Origin: Nakamurella flavida
GTDB lineage: Bacteria; Actinomycetota; Actinomycetes; Mycobacteriales; Nakamurellaceae
Length of the DNA: 64,000 nt
Assembly: GCF_030811475.1 (NCBI RefSeq)
Contig: NZ_JAUSQV010000001.1
Coordinates: 372,001-436,000 of the forward strand
Reading direction: 5' to 3'
Numbering within the stretch: position 1 is the stretch's first letter; every line of letters begins with the position of its first letter. The position numbers and the translations under genes were made by a program. This document shows, one piece after another, positions 11,392 through 19,523 of the stretch. The notes beneath the pieces were generated by a model. It was not told the origin of the DNA. It did not search any database and worked only from the letters and a program-made list of their open reading frames with translations.

Positions 11392-11795
11392 CGCCCGGGG
11401 ACCGCGGCACCGGAACGTTCCTGTTCCCGTGTCGGCACAGTCGCGGCGATCCCCGGGGGTACGGTTCGCCGGAGCCTCCAGCAGCAGGGGCACGACAGTG
11501 GACGGACGCGCGCGGTCGTTCTCGGGCGGATCCCTCGGTCTGATGATCCCCGGGTGTCCGGACCATCCTCGCGAGCACCGGTCGGGAGGGATCCGGGTCG
11601 GCGATCCACGGGTCGTCACACGCGAGTGGGTCGGTGAAGGATGGGGGACTCCCCGAGTCGGCGGCGCAGACGTCCCTGCAGCCGGCACCGGTCCTCCCCA
11701 AGGGCAGTGATGAGCCCACGGCGGAGTTTCCAGGATGCCCACCGCCCGGCGGGTTCGAAAGGGCCGCCGGTCCACCGATGGCGAGGAGATCGACG
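11392..11795 (+). other. Intergenic region, 404 bases
   Basis: No convincing gene on either strand. The in-frame extension upstream of the MscS gene from 11634 has no conserved content. It probably holds the promoter and leader of the MscS gene. Confidence 0.5.
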
Positions 11796-12797
11796 ATGGC
11801 TTCGGACTGGACACTGCTCTCCTCGGCACCCGACACCCAGGGACCTGTCGAGGTCTTCGGGGTCACGCTGGTCGGTATCAGCGTCACCACGGGCGTGAAG
11901 GTTCTCTTCACCCTGGTCCTGCTCGGGGTGGTCCTCCTCGTCCGGCAACTGATCCTGATGGCGCTCCGCCGGGTCCTGGGCGGGGAGGTCGCCGACCCGC
12001 GGCGCTTCTGGGCGCGGCAGGGGCTCCAACTGGTGGTCGCGGTGGTCCTGGTCATCGGGGTCATCTCGATCTGGGTCACCCCCGACACGGACATCACCAC
12101 AGGGGTCGGTCTCATCAGTGCGGGCCTGGCCTTCGCCCTCCAGCAGGTGATCGTCTCGTTGGCCGCGTTCTTCGTCATCCTCCGCGGCGACACGTTCGCC
12201 ATCGGCGACCGGATCACCCTGGGCGGAGTCCGCGGTGACGTCGTCAAACTCGGATTCCTGCGCACGACCATCATGGAGATGGGACAACCGCCCTCGGTCG
12301 CCGCCGCCGATCCCGCGGTCTGGGTGAACTCCCGGCAGTACACCGGCCGGTTGGTCACGGTCACCAACGGCGCCATCTTCAGTGACCCCGTGTACAACTA
12401 CAGCCGCGATTTCCCGTACCTGTGGGAGGAGATCGTGCTGCCCATCTCCTACCGGGACGAGGCGGCCGTGGTCGAGTCGATCCTGATGTCCGCAGCGGCG
12501 GCACACGCCATCGTCGACGATCCGGCCGCCGAGCGGTCGTTGATGTCCATGCGCTCCCGGTACGCCATGTCCGACGCGTCGGTGGACCCGTCGGTGTACT
12601 GGCGGTTGACGGACAACTGGCTGGAGCTCTCCCTCCGGTTCCTCGTGCCCGTGCGCGGGGTCCGGGAGATCAAGGACCGGATGTCCCGGGACATCCTGCG
12701 TGGTCTGGACGACGCCGGCATCGCCATCGCCTCGGCCACCGTCGAGATCGTGGGGGTTCCGACGGTGAAGTTCCGGAGCGGCGGCGAGGGTGACTGA
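11796..12797 (+). CDS. MscS family mechanosensitive channel
   Basis: Small-conductance mechanosensitive channel family, releasing solutes on hypo-osmotic shock. The start at 11796 (MASDWTLL) has GAGGAG 7 bases upstream. In the 333-residue product, three hydrophobic helices precede the pore-lining helix GVGLISAGLAFALQQVIVSL, followed by the MscS beta-domain block GDTFAIGDRITLGGVRGDVV and NGAIFSDPVYNYSR. A soluble alpha/beta C-terminal domain completes it. The insert EMGQPPSVAAADPAVWVNSRQ is longer than in classic MscS and resembles larger actinobacterial members. It sits between DUF2254 and the nuo-like cluster. Confidence 0.88.
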   Translation: MASDWTLLSSAPDTQGPVEVFGVTLVGISVTTGVKVLFTLVLLGVVLLVRQLILMALRRVLGGEVADPRRFWARQGLQLVVAVVLVIGVISIWVTPDTDITTGVGLISAGLAFALQQVIVSLAAFFVILRGDTFAIGDRITLGGVRGDVVKLGFLRTTIMEMGQPPSVAAADPAVWVNSRQYTGRLVTVTNGAIFSDPVYNYSRDFPYLWEEIVLPISYRDEAAVVESILMSAAAAHAIVDDPAAERSLMSMRSRYAMSDASVDPSVYWRLTDNWLELSLRFLVPVRGVREIKDRMSRDILRGLDDAGIAIASATVEIVGVPTVKFRSGGEGD

Positions 12798-12821
12798 GGG
12801 CCGGCGCCCCGGGGGGCGGCG

Positions 12822-13175
12822 GTGACGTCGTTGTGGGGGCTGCCCACCGTGATCGCGGTCTTCGCTCTGGGCGTGCTCGCTCTGCGTCTGGCCCACCGCG
12901 CGCTGACCGTGCAGGACGCGCCGTCGACCGGCACCACCCCGTTCCTGTCGGGGTGGGCGCCCGCCGAACACGCCCTCTCCCGTTACCACGTCCGGTGGTA
13001 CCCGGCCACGCTCCTGTTCCTGGCCTTCGACGTCGAGATGCTCTTCATGTATCCCTGGGCACTGGTCGTCCGCGAGGTCGGTACCTCGGCGGTGATCGAG
13101 ATGTTCGCCTTCCTGGGTGTGCTCATGGTCGCTGTGCTCTGGGCCCGGCGGGAGGGGGCGCTGCGATGGGTCTGA
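12822..13175 (+). CDS. nuoA: NADH-quinone oxidoreductase subunit A-like protein
   Basis: Three-helix membrane subunit of complex I-type enzymes. The signature LAFDVEMLFMYPWALVVRE near residue 70 is the standard NuoA motif, and YHVRWYPATLLFL precedes it. 117 residues, normal. GTG start at 12822, 24 bases after the MscS stop. Its end overlaps the next gene by 10 bases. It opens a cluster that holds only the membrane subunits of complex I. Confidence 0.9.
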   Translation: MTSLWGLPTVIAVFALGVLALRLAHRALTVQDAPSTGTTPFLSGWAPAEHALSRYHVRWYPATLLFLAFDVEMLFMYPWALVVREVGTSAVIEMFAFLGVLMVAVLWARREGALRWV

Positions 13176-14293
13176 CATCGGCGGTCAGCCGTCTGGCCCG
13201 TCGGTCGGTGCACGTCCTCCCGGTGGAGGTGCCGGGCGGCTGGCGGGTGCGGGTGGGTGTGGAACAGGCGGCCCGGCAGCGGGGGTGGCGGTTGGCCTCC
13301 GGACCGGCCGACGCCGATGCCCTGGTGATCTGCGGGTCGCCGGACCGGTCGTGGGACGAGGTGCTCGAGCGGCTCTGGGGTCATCTCCCGGGACCGCGGG
13401 CCCGGGGCACGTTCACCCGGACCGATGAGGTGAGCGACGGTCTCGACCGCCTTGCCGAGGATCTCCAGGATCGGGACCGACAGATGCGCGACGCCGTGGA
13501 TCGGGCCGCCGACCCCGCCCCGGTGACGGACGAACGGACCGACGGCCACCCGCACGGCGACGACACGGACATGAACAGCGACATGGACCCGGGCGACATG
13601 GACCCGGGCGCCATGGACATGGGCGACATGGACATGGCGCCCTCGGGTATTCCGCTGGCGACGGGCGGCAGTGACCGCGACGGACTGGAGATGGACGAGG
13701 TGCACGTGCCGCTCGGTCCGTGCCTGCGGCACTGGCCGCCGGGACTCGTCGTGCGGTGTGTCCTGCACGGGGATCTGGTGGTCGACGCGCAGGTCGAGCT
13801 GATGGCAGGAGCCACGGAAGGATGGGACGGGGCGGTGAACCCGGCGGAGGGTGCGGCCGGCTGGTGCGATGCTGCCGCGTCCACCCTCCGGTTGGCCGGA
13901 GCGCAGCTCGCTGCGGACCGGGCCGTACGGGTGAGGGACGCCCTCCTGGACCCGGCCCGCGCCGGGCAACCCGGGACAGCTGCCCTCCTCGTCCGGCTGG
14001 CCGCCGACGTCCGCGGGTCACGCCTGCTGCGGTGGTCGTTGGGCGGTCTCGGCGTCCGTCCGGGCGTCGGTCCCACCGGCGTGGACGGGGATGTCTTCGC
14101 GCGTCTGTGCGCCCAGTTCGACGCCGCCGCCGCCGCCCTGAGCGGTGGATCGGCCCCCCCGGTCGACGCGGGCCGCGCCGCCGCCGCCGCCCTGCCGGAG
14201 CTGCTCACCGGGAACGATCTGGCTGCTGCGAGACTCGTGGTGGCCAGCACGTGGCCCCCCGCCGTGGCCCGGACGGTGCCCGGTGATGCCTGA
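13166..14293 (+). CDS. Degenerate NuoB-NuoD-like fusion protein in the nuo-like cluster
   Basis: A 375-residue protein occupying the place of nuoB/C/D. Three blocks resemble peripheral complex I subunits. (1) Residues 46-80, with ADALVICGSPDRSWDEVLER and LWGHLPGPRA, fit the NuoB stretch that reads roughly ADVLIVAGTVTKKMAPALRRLYxQMPEPR. (2) Residues 178-212, EVHVPLGPCLRHWPPGLVVR onward, fit the NuoD opening (xNVGPQHPATHGVLRLxLxLDGExV). (3) Residues 308-324, GDVFARLCAQFDAAAAA, fit the NuoD block GDxYDRYLxRxxEM. The NuoB cysteines for cluster N2 are absent, and the NuoD quinone-site His/Tyr residues are not visible. A linker (about 131-160) is rich in Met, Asp and Gly. The homology is my reading of weak patterns; a structure prediction would decide. 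Confidence 0.6.
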   Translation: MGLTSAVSRLARRSVHVLPVEVPGGWRVRVGVEQAARQRGWRLASGPADADALVICGSPDRSWDEVLERLWGHLPGPRARGTFTRTDEVSDGLDRLAEDLQDRDRQMRDAVDRAADPAPVTDERTDGHPHGDDTDMNSDMDPGDMDPGAMDMGDMDMAPSGIPLATGGSDRDGLEMDEVHVPLGPCLRHWPPGLVVRCVLHGDLVVDAQVELMAGATEGWDGAVNPAEGAAGWCDAAASTLRLAGAQLAADRAVRVRDALLDPARAGQPGTAALLVRLAADVRGSRLLRWSLGGLGVRPGVGPTGVDGDVFARLCAQFDAAAAALSGGSAPPVDAGRAAAAALPELLTGNDLAAARLVVASTWPPAVARTVPGDA

Positions 14294-15239
14294 CACCGCG
14301 GGTGACGACGGGCTGGGGCCGATCTGGGTGCTGCCCCTGGTGGTGGTGGCGATCCTGCTGGCTCTGGCTGCAGCCGGTCTGGACGGGGCCCTGCGAGCCC
14401 GCTCCTCCGGCCGTTCGGCGCTGTCCGGATCGGCGTCCCCGCTGGCGGAGGTCGCACGGCTGCTGGTCCAGCGGCGTCGCCGCACCCTGAATCGTGACCC
14501 CGTCCTGCATCAGGTCGGGATCCTGGGGCTCCCGCTGGTCGCGCTGCTCATGCTGACGGTGGTCCCGATCGGCGACCGTCCCGTTCTCGACCTGCCGGTG
14601 GGTGTCGTGTGGTTCAACGCGCTCGACGTCGTCGTCTGGGCGGTCGTCTGGTTGGCCGGCTGGGCCCCCAACAGCGACTTCGCCCTGATCGGCGGATACC
14701 GCTTCCTGGCGCTCGCGATGGCCTACGAGCTACCGCTCATGTTCGCGCTGACCGCGCCGGCGGTGGCGGCCGGGAGTCTGCGGCTGACCGGCGTCGTGGC
14801 GGCCCAGGGCGGCTGGTGGTTCGCCGTCTGGATGCCGGTGGCCTTCGCGGTGTACCTGCTGGGAGTGGCGGGGTTCGCCGTCTGGGGGCCCCTGTCCGCG
14901 CCGATGGGGGCCGATCTCGCCGGTGGCGTGCTGGTGGAGACGTCGGGACCGGACCGGCTGCTGCTTCTCGGGGGTCGCTACCTGCTGCTCGTCGCCGGGG
15001 CCGCGTTCGCGGTGCCGATGTTCCTCGGCGGCGGCGGCGGCCCGCTGCTGCCGGCCTGGCTGTGGGTGGTGGTCAAGACGGCTGCTGTGCTGGCCGCCCT
15101 CGTCCTCCTGCGCCGCCGCCTCCCCACGCTCCGTCCGGACCGGTTCCTGGAGGTCGGCTGGGTGGTCCTGCTCCCCGCCGCCCTGGTGCAGCTCCTGGTG
15201 GTGGCGATCGTGGTCGGGACGAGCGGAGGCGACTCATGA
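14286..15239 (+). CDS. nuoH: NuoH-like membrane subunit with altered quinone loop
   Basis: Resembles complex I subunit H (ND1): about eight hydrophobic segments and the conserved block AGWAPNSDFALIGGYRFLAL followed by AMAYELPL. The ATG at 14286 overlaps the previous gene by 8 bases. At 317 residues it is slightly short. In normal NuoH the loop reads PFDxPEAExEL, with acidic residues that couple quinone chemistry to pumping. Here the matching stretch is PLSAPMGADLAGG, and the following conserved Glu of VGEYIG has become GGRYLL. So the fold seems kept but the coupling loop is lost. Confidence 0.82.
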   Translation: MPDTAGDDGLGPIWVLPLVVVAILLALAAAGLDGALRARSSGRSALSGSASPLAEVARLLVQRRRRTLNRDPVLHQVGILGLPLVALLMLTVVPIGDRPVLDLPVGVVWFNALDVVVWAVVWLAGWAPNSDFALIGGYRFLALAMAYELPLMFALTAPAVAAGSLRLTGVVAAQGGWWFAVWMPVAFAVYLLGVAGFAVWGPLSAPMGADLAGGVLVETSGPDRLLLLGGRYLLLVAGAAFAVPMFLGGGGGPLLPAWLWVVVKTAAVLAALVLLRRRLPTLRPDRFLEVGWVVLLPAALVQLLVVAIVVGTSGGDS

Positions 15240-15790
15240 CGGACGTGCTGTTCTGGTCGCTGTCGGTCGTCGCGGTCGTCGCGGGCGTGACGGTCTTCGT
15301 CGTCGATTCGATGGCGCGCGCCACCTACGCCCTGGCGGTGTCCTTCGTGGCGGTGGGCGCCACCCTGGTCCTGGTCGGGTCGGACTACCTCGGTGCGGTG
15401 ACCGTTCTCATGATGGTGATGGAGATGGCCGTGATGGCGGTCTACATGGTCATGTTCATGGGGATGAATCCGGCTCTGATGCCGATGAGCATGGTCCACG
15501 ACAAGCGCCTCGCGATCGCCGTCTCGGTCGCGGTGTTCGTCTTGCTGTCGGCCGGGGTACTGGCGGTGCCGTGGCCGTCCCGCCGGGGTGTGCCCGCGGT
15601 CGACCCGACCACCGAGCTGGGTCGCGACCTGATGGGCGACCACATGCTGGTCATGATGGGGGTCAGCGTGGTGATGGTGGCGACCATCGTGGCCGGACTG
15701 GTGCTGGCCCTGCATCGAGGCCGCTACCAGCGGTTCGGCGACGATCTGCGCACTCGATCCGGGCATCCCCGACACGGCGGTGGGCGATGA
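15236..15790 (+). CDS. nuoJ: NuoJ-like membrane subunit, methionine-rich
   Basis: Five-helix membrane protein at the nuoJ position; the ATG overlaps the nuoH stop (ATGA). The N-terminal helices and spacing fit NuoJ. In place of the usual YAGAIMVLFLFVVML helix it has a run with 12 methionines in 29 residues (about 58-86, ending NPALMPMSMVHDK), and one Glu in it. The 184-residue length is normal. The helix 3 pi-bulge region that acts as a gate in complex I cannot be recognised. Assignment rests on gene order and helix pattern more than on motif identity. Confidence 0.75.
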   Translation: MTDVLFWSLSVVAVVAGVTVFVVDSMARATYALAVSFVAVGATLVLVGSDYLGAVTVLMMVMEMAVMAVYMVMFMGMNPALMPMSMVHDKRLAIAVSVAVFVLLSAGVLAVPWPSRRGVPAVDPTTELGRDLMGDHMLVMMGVSVVMVATIVAGLVLALHRGRYQRFGDDLRTRSGHPRHGGGR

Positions 15791-16089
15791 CCCTGCAGAC
15801 GGTGCTGCTGGTGGCTGCCGCCCTGTTCAGTGTCGGTCTCTACGGTGCGCTCTCCCAGCAGGTCCTGGTCATGATCATGATGGGTCTGGAGTTGATGATC
15901 AACGGGCTCCTGCTCGCCGCCGGGGCGTTCTGGTGGTTCCTGAATCCCACCCCGACCGGACAGGTGCTCCTGCTGGTGATCCTGGCGGCGATGACGGTCG
16001 AGATGGCGATGGGGTTCGCCGTCGCCACCCTGGTGCACCGCCACCGCCGCTCCGACATGACCGACGACGCCACCGAGTTGGCCGGGTGA
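15787..16089 (+). CDS. nuoK: NuoK-like membrane subunit
   Basis: Three-helix antiporter-like subunit of 100 residues, the standard length. The motifs MGLELMIN and TVEMAMGFAV keep both membrane glutamates known to be needed for proton transfer in NuoK (equivalents of E. coli Glu36 and Glu72). PTGQVLLLVILAA is also typical. The start overlaps the nuoJ stop by four bases and the end overlaps the GTG of nuoL. Confidence 0.9.
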   Translation: MTLQTVLLVAAALFSVGLYGALSQQVLVMIMMGLELMINGLLLAAGAFWWFLNPTPTGQVLLLVILAAMTVEMAMGFAVATLVHRHRRSDMTDDATELAG

Positions 16090-18011
16090 ACGCCGGGGTG
16101 GCGCTCTGGGCGCTGCTGGGGCTCCCCGCCGTGGTCGGTGCCCTGCTGTGCGTGGCCGGCCGGCGGTGGGACCGGTCTGCCGTGGCCGTGTCGCTGACCA
16201 CCGCCGCCACCGGACTGGTGCTCGCCGTGATCGTGGCGATCACGCGTCCGGTGGTTCGGCATCCGTTCGTGGCCGGCGCCTCCTTCGAGGCGCGGGTCGA
16301 CACGCTCGCCGCCCTCACGGTGCCGACCGTGGCCGCGGTGACCCTCCTGGTTCTCGTCTTCGCCGCCGGGGAGGGGATCACGCCGAGGCCGCGGTTCCAC
16401 GGTCTGATGCTGATGTTCTCGTCCTCGGTGGCGATCACCGCCACGGCGATGACGCTGCCCGCCCTGTTGGTGGGCTGGGAGATCATGGGCGCCGCCTCCT
16501 ACGCCCTGATCGGGTTCCACTGGCGTGAGGAGTCCCGGGTGGACTCCGGTCTGACGGCCTTCCTGACCACCCGGGCGGCCGATCTGGGGCTGTACCTGGC
16601 GGCGGCCGCAGCCTTGGCCGGCGGGAGCGGTCTCGGCCTGGCCGCACTGCCCGGGGCCACTCCGGGGTGGCGGGACGTCGCCGCGGCCGGCCTCCTGGTC
16701 GCCGCCGCGGGAAAGGCGGCCCAGCTGCCCTTCTCGTTCTGGTTGTCCCGGGCCATGGAGGGCCCGAGCCCGGTCAGTGCTCTGCTCCATTCGGCGGCGA
16801 TGGTCGCGATGGGGGGCTATCTGCTCCTGCGCGTGGCGCCGTTGCTGCACGCCACGGGCTGGGCAGCGCACACAGCCGCGTGGCTGGGCGCCGCGACCGC
16901 CGTCGGAATGGGTCTGGTGGCGGTTGCGCAGCGCGATCTGAAACAGCTGCTGGCCGCATCGACCGCAGCTCAGCTCGGGTTCGTGGTGATGGCGGCGGGA
17001 CTGGGGGCGGTGTCCGGCGGGATCAGCCAGCTGATCGCCCATGCCGCGACGAAGGCCGCGCTCTTCCTGGCCGCAGGTGCCTGGTTGTCCGCTCTGGGAA
17101 CCAAGCAGCTGTCATCACTGCAGGGAGTGGCGCGTCGCTGGCCCGTCGTCGGGATCGCCGCAGGCGTGGCCGCGCTCGGCCTGGCCGGTCTCCCGCCGCT
17201 GGCCCTGTGGGCCGCGAAGGACGCGGTGCTGGCCTCAGCACGGCAGCAGTCGCTCCCGCTCTACACGGTCGGGTTGATCGGCGCGGCACTGGCCGCGGTC
17301 TACGCCACCAGAATCGTCGTCGTCCTCTGGCGACGACCGCCGCCGGGTCCGGCAGCGGGATGGGACGAGGAGCGCCCCGGTACCAGACACATCGGACGAG
17401 CCGAGCGGATCCCCGTGATCGTGCTCGCCGCAGCCGCTGTCGTCCTCGTGTTCCTCGCCCTGCCGCCGGTGGCCTCGGCGGTGCGGAGCGCCCTGGACGC
17501 CGGAGGGAGCCCGGCGCCGGGCCTCTCGGAATGGCTCGTCTCGGGCGTCATCGCGGTGGTGGTCGCGGCAGCGGTGGTCAGATGGGGGCCGCCGCGGTGG
17601 CGCTGGGCGGCCGGCTGGTGGGGTCTGCAGCGTGTGGTCGACCGCCTTGTCACCGTCCCCGTCCTGCACGGAGCCACTCGGCTCGCCCGATTCGACGATC
17701 ACGTGGTGGACAGGGGCCTGATGACGGTGGCGACCCGATCGATGAGGGCCGGACGGGCGTCGGCGGGCTGGGACGACCGCGTCGTGGACGGCGGTGTGCA
17801 CGACACGGTGCGGGTCACCCTGGCCGCTGCCGCGGCGGCCGTGGTGATCGACGCGCGGGGCGTGGACGCCTCTGTCGAGGCCACCGCCCGGACGGTCCGC
17901 CGTCTGGGGTCCCTGTCCCGGCGCCCGCAGACCGGTCAGGTGCACCAGTACCTGCTGATGATGGTCGTGCTGCTCGTCCTGGGCGCCGGTCTCCTGGTGG
18001 TGGTGGGTTGA
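16086..18011 (+). CDS. nuoL: NuoL-like antiporter subunit
   Basis: Largest proton-translocating antiporter-like subunit, 641 residues. The functional residues of NuoL are all visible: Glu in LLVGWEIMGAASYALIG, Asp in TRAADLGLY, Lys in AAGKAAQLPFSFWLSRAMEG, His in PVSALLHSAAMV, Lys in QRDLKQLLA, Lys in ATKAALFLAAG and Lys in LWAAKDAVLA. The GTG start at 16086 overlaps the nuoK stop. The C-terminal third has further helices and a basic connecting segment compatible with the lateral helix. It looks fully capable of ion transport, unlike some neighbours. Confidence 0.92.
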   Translation: MNAGVALWALLGLPAVVGALLCVAGRRWDRSAVAVSLTTAATGLVLAVIVAITRPVVRHPFVAGASFEARVDTLAALTVPTVAAVTLLVLVFAAGEGITPRPRFHGLMLMFSSSVAITATAMTLPALLVGWEIMGAASYALIGFHWREESRVDSGLTAFLTTRAADLGLYLAAAAALAGGSGLGLAALPGATPGWRDVAAAGLLVAAAGKAAQLPFSFWLSRAMEGPSPVSALLHSAAMVAMGGYLLLRVAPLLHATGWAAHTAAWLGAATAVGMGLVAVAQRDLKQLLAASTAAQLGFVVMAAGLGAVSGGISQLIAHAATKAALFLAAGAWLSALGTKQLSSLQGVARRWPVVGIAAGVAALGLAGLPPLALWAAKDAVLASARQQSLPLYTVGLIGAALAAVYATRIVVVLWRRPPPGPAAGWDEERPGTRHIGRAERIPVIVLAAAAVVLVFLALPPVASAVRSALDAGGSPAPGLSEWLVSGVIAVVVAAAVVRWGPPRWRWAAGWWGLQRVVDRLVTVPVLHGATRLARFDDHVVDRGLMTVATRSMRAGRASAGWDDRVVDGGVHDTVRVTLAAAAAAVVIDARGVDASVEATARTVRRLGSLSRRPQTGQVHQYLLMMVVLLVLGAGLLVVVG

Positions 18012-19498
18012 TGCTCAGCGCCATCGTCTTCCTCCCCCTGCTGGTCGCGGCGGTCCTGGCGGTGGCACCCGTCTCCGGGTCGGTGGCCCGGAATGCGTGG
18101 GTCGCCGTCACCCTCGTCGAAGTGGGCCTGGTCGTCGTCCTGTGGGCCGTCTACCGGACCCCGCCGACGGGGCAGGCGGCCTTCGCCGAGCGGGTCGACT
18201 GGATCCCCGCCGCCGGCACCGCCTACGCCGTCGGTGTCGACGGGCTCTCCCTTCCCCTGCTCGCCCTGACGGCGATCGTCTTCGCGGCCTGCGCCGTCGC
18301 CTCGCGGCGCAGCACACCGCGCCCCCGAACGCAGGCAGCGCTGTTCCTCTTCCTCCAGACCAGCTGCCTGGGTGTCTTCGCCGCACAGGACCTGATCGTC
18401 TTCTTCGTCTTCTTCGACCTGTCGATCGTCGGCATGTACTTCCTCATCTCCGGATGGGGGCATGCCGGGGCGGCACGGGCGGCCCTGAAGTTCTTCCTGT
18501 ACACCTTCGTGGGGTCCATCGCCCTGCTCGCCGGTTTCATCGGGCTCTTCGCAGGTTCGTCCCCCCACACGTTCGACATGGCGGCGCTCGCGGCTGATCC
18601 CCCTCTGCAGGACCGGCCTGTCGCCGGCGGGCTGGTGCTCGCGGCGGTCCTCGTCGGACTGGCCATCAAGACCCCCACCATCCCCTTCCACACCTGGTTG
18701 CCCCCGGCGCACACCGAGGCCTCGGCCACCGGGTCCGCGGTGCTGGCCGGGATCCTGCTCAAGATGGGGACCTACGGATTCCTGCGCATCGCGATGCCGC
18801 TGCTCCCGGCCGCATGGCGTTCGTTCGCCTGGGTGATCCTGGCCGTGGGGGTGATCTCGGTGCTCTACGGCGCCATGGTCGCCCTGGGTCAGGCGGACTT
18901 CAAGCGCATGGTCGCCTACACCTCGGTCAACCACATGGGCTACGTCGTCATCGCCGTCGGGGCCGCCGGACTGATCGGTGCCGACCAGGAACAGGCCCGG
19001 CAGATTGCGGTGACCGGAGCGGTGGTCCAGATGGTCAGCCACGGTCTGATCACCGGCGCGTTGTTCCTCCTCACGGGACCGATGTGGGAACGCACCCAGA
19101 CCTACCGGATGGCGGACTACGGCGGCCTCGCCGGGCCGGCCCCGCGGTTCACCGGGCTGCTCGCGGTCGGCGCGTTCGCCTCGCTCGGGCTGCCTGCCTT
19201 CTCCGGATTCGTCGCCGAGTTCCAGATCTTCGCCGGGTCCATCGCCCTGAGCCCGGTCGTCGCCGTGGCGTTGCCGGGCATCGTCATCACCGCTGCCCTG
19301 TGGTTGCGCGCACTGCAGCGGATCACCCTGGGGGAGACCCGCGGTGTCTCGGTCGGATTCCCCGATCTGACGGTGCGGGAGATGCTGCCGGTCACGGTGC
19401 TGCTGGGGCTGTCGCTCGTTCTCGGGATCGCCCCGGGTGTGCTGCAGGACGTGGTCGTCCCCGCCGCGGACAGCATCGTCCGGGCGGTCGTGCGGTGA
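18011..19498 (+). CDS. nuoM: NuoM-like antiporter subunit with Glu-to-Asp change
   Basis: Antiporter-like subunit of 495 residues; the ATG shares a base with the nuoL stop. Retained: Lys in LAIKTPTIPFHTWLPPAHTE, Lys in ILLKMGTYGF, Lys in QADFKRMVAYTSVNHMG and Glu in FVAEFQIFAG. The helix 5 motif, normally FFxxWEMMLVPMYFLI, reads FFVFFDLSIVGMYFLI, so the essential Glu is Asp. Asp can still carry charge but is shorter. Otherwise a typical NuoM. Confidence 0.92.
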   Translation: MLSAIVFLPLLVAAVLAVAPVSGSVARNAWVAVTLVEVGLVVVLWAVYRTPPTGQAAFAERVDWIPAAGTAYAVGVDGLSLPLLALTAIVFAACAVASRRSTPRPRTQAALFLFLQTSCLGVFAAQDLIVFFVFFDLSIVGMYFLISGWGHAGAARAALKFFLYTFVGSIALLAGFIGLFAGSSPHTFDMAALAADPPLQDRPVAGGLVLAAVLVGLAIKTPTIPFHTWLPPAHTEASATGSAVLAGILLKMGTYGFLRIAMPLLPAAWRSFAWVILAVGVISVLYGAMVALGQADFKRMVAYTSVNHMGYVVIAVGAAGLIGADQEQARQIAVTGAVVQMVSHGLITGALFLLTGPMWERTQTYRMADYGGLAGPAPRFTGLLAVGAFASLGLPAFSGFVAEFQIFAGSIALSPVVAVALPGIVITAALWLRALQRITLGETRGVSVGFPDLTVREMLPVTVLLGLSLVLGIAPGVLQDVVVPAADSIVRAVVR

Positions 19499-19523
19499 AC
19501 GGCCCCCGGCGTCCGGAGGGTCC

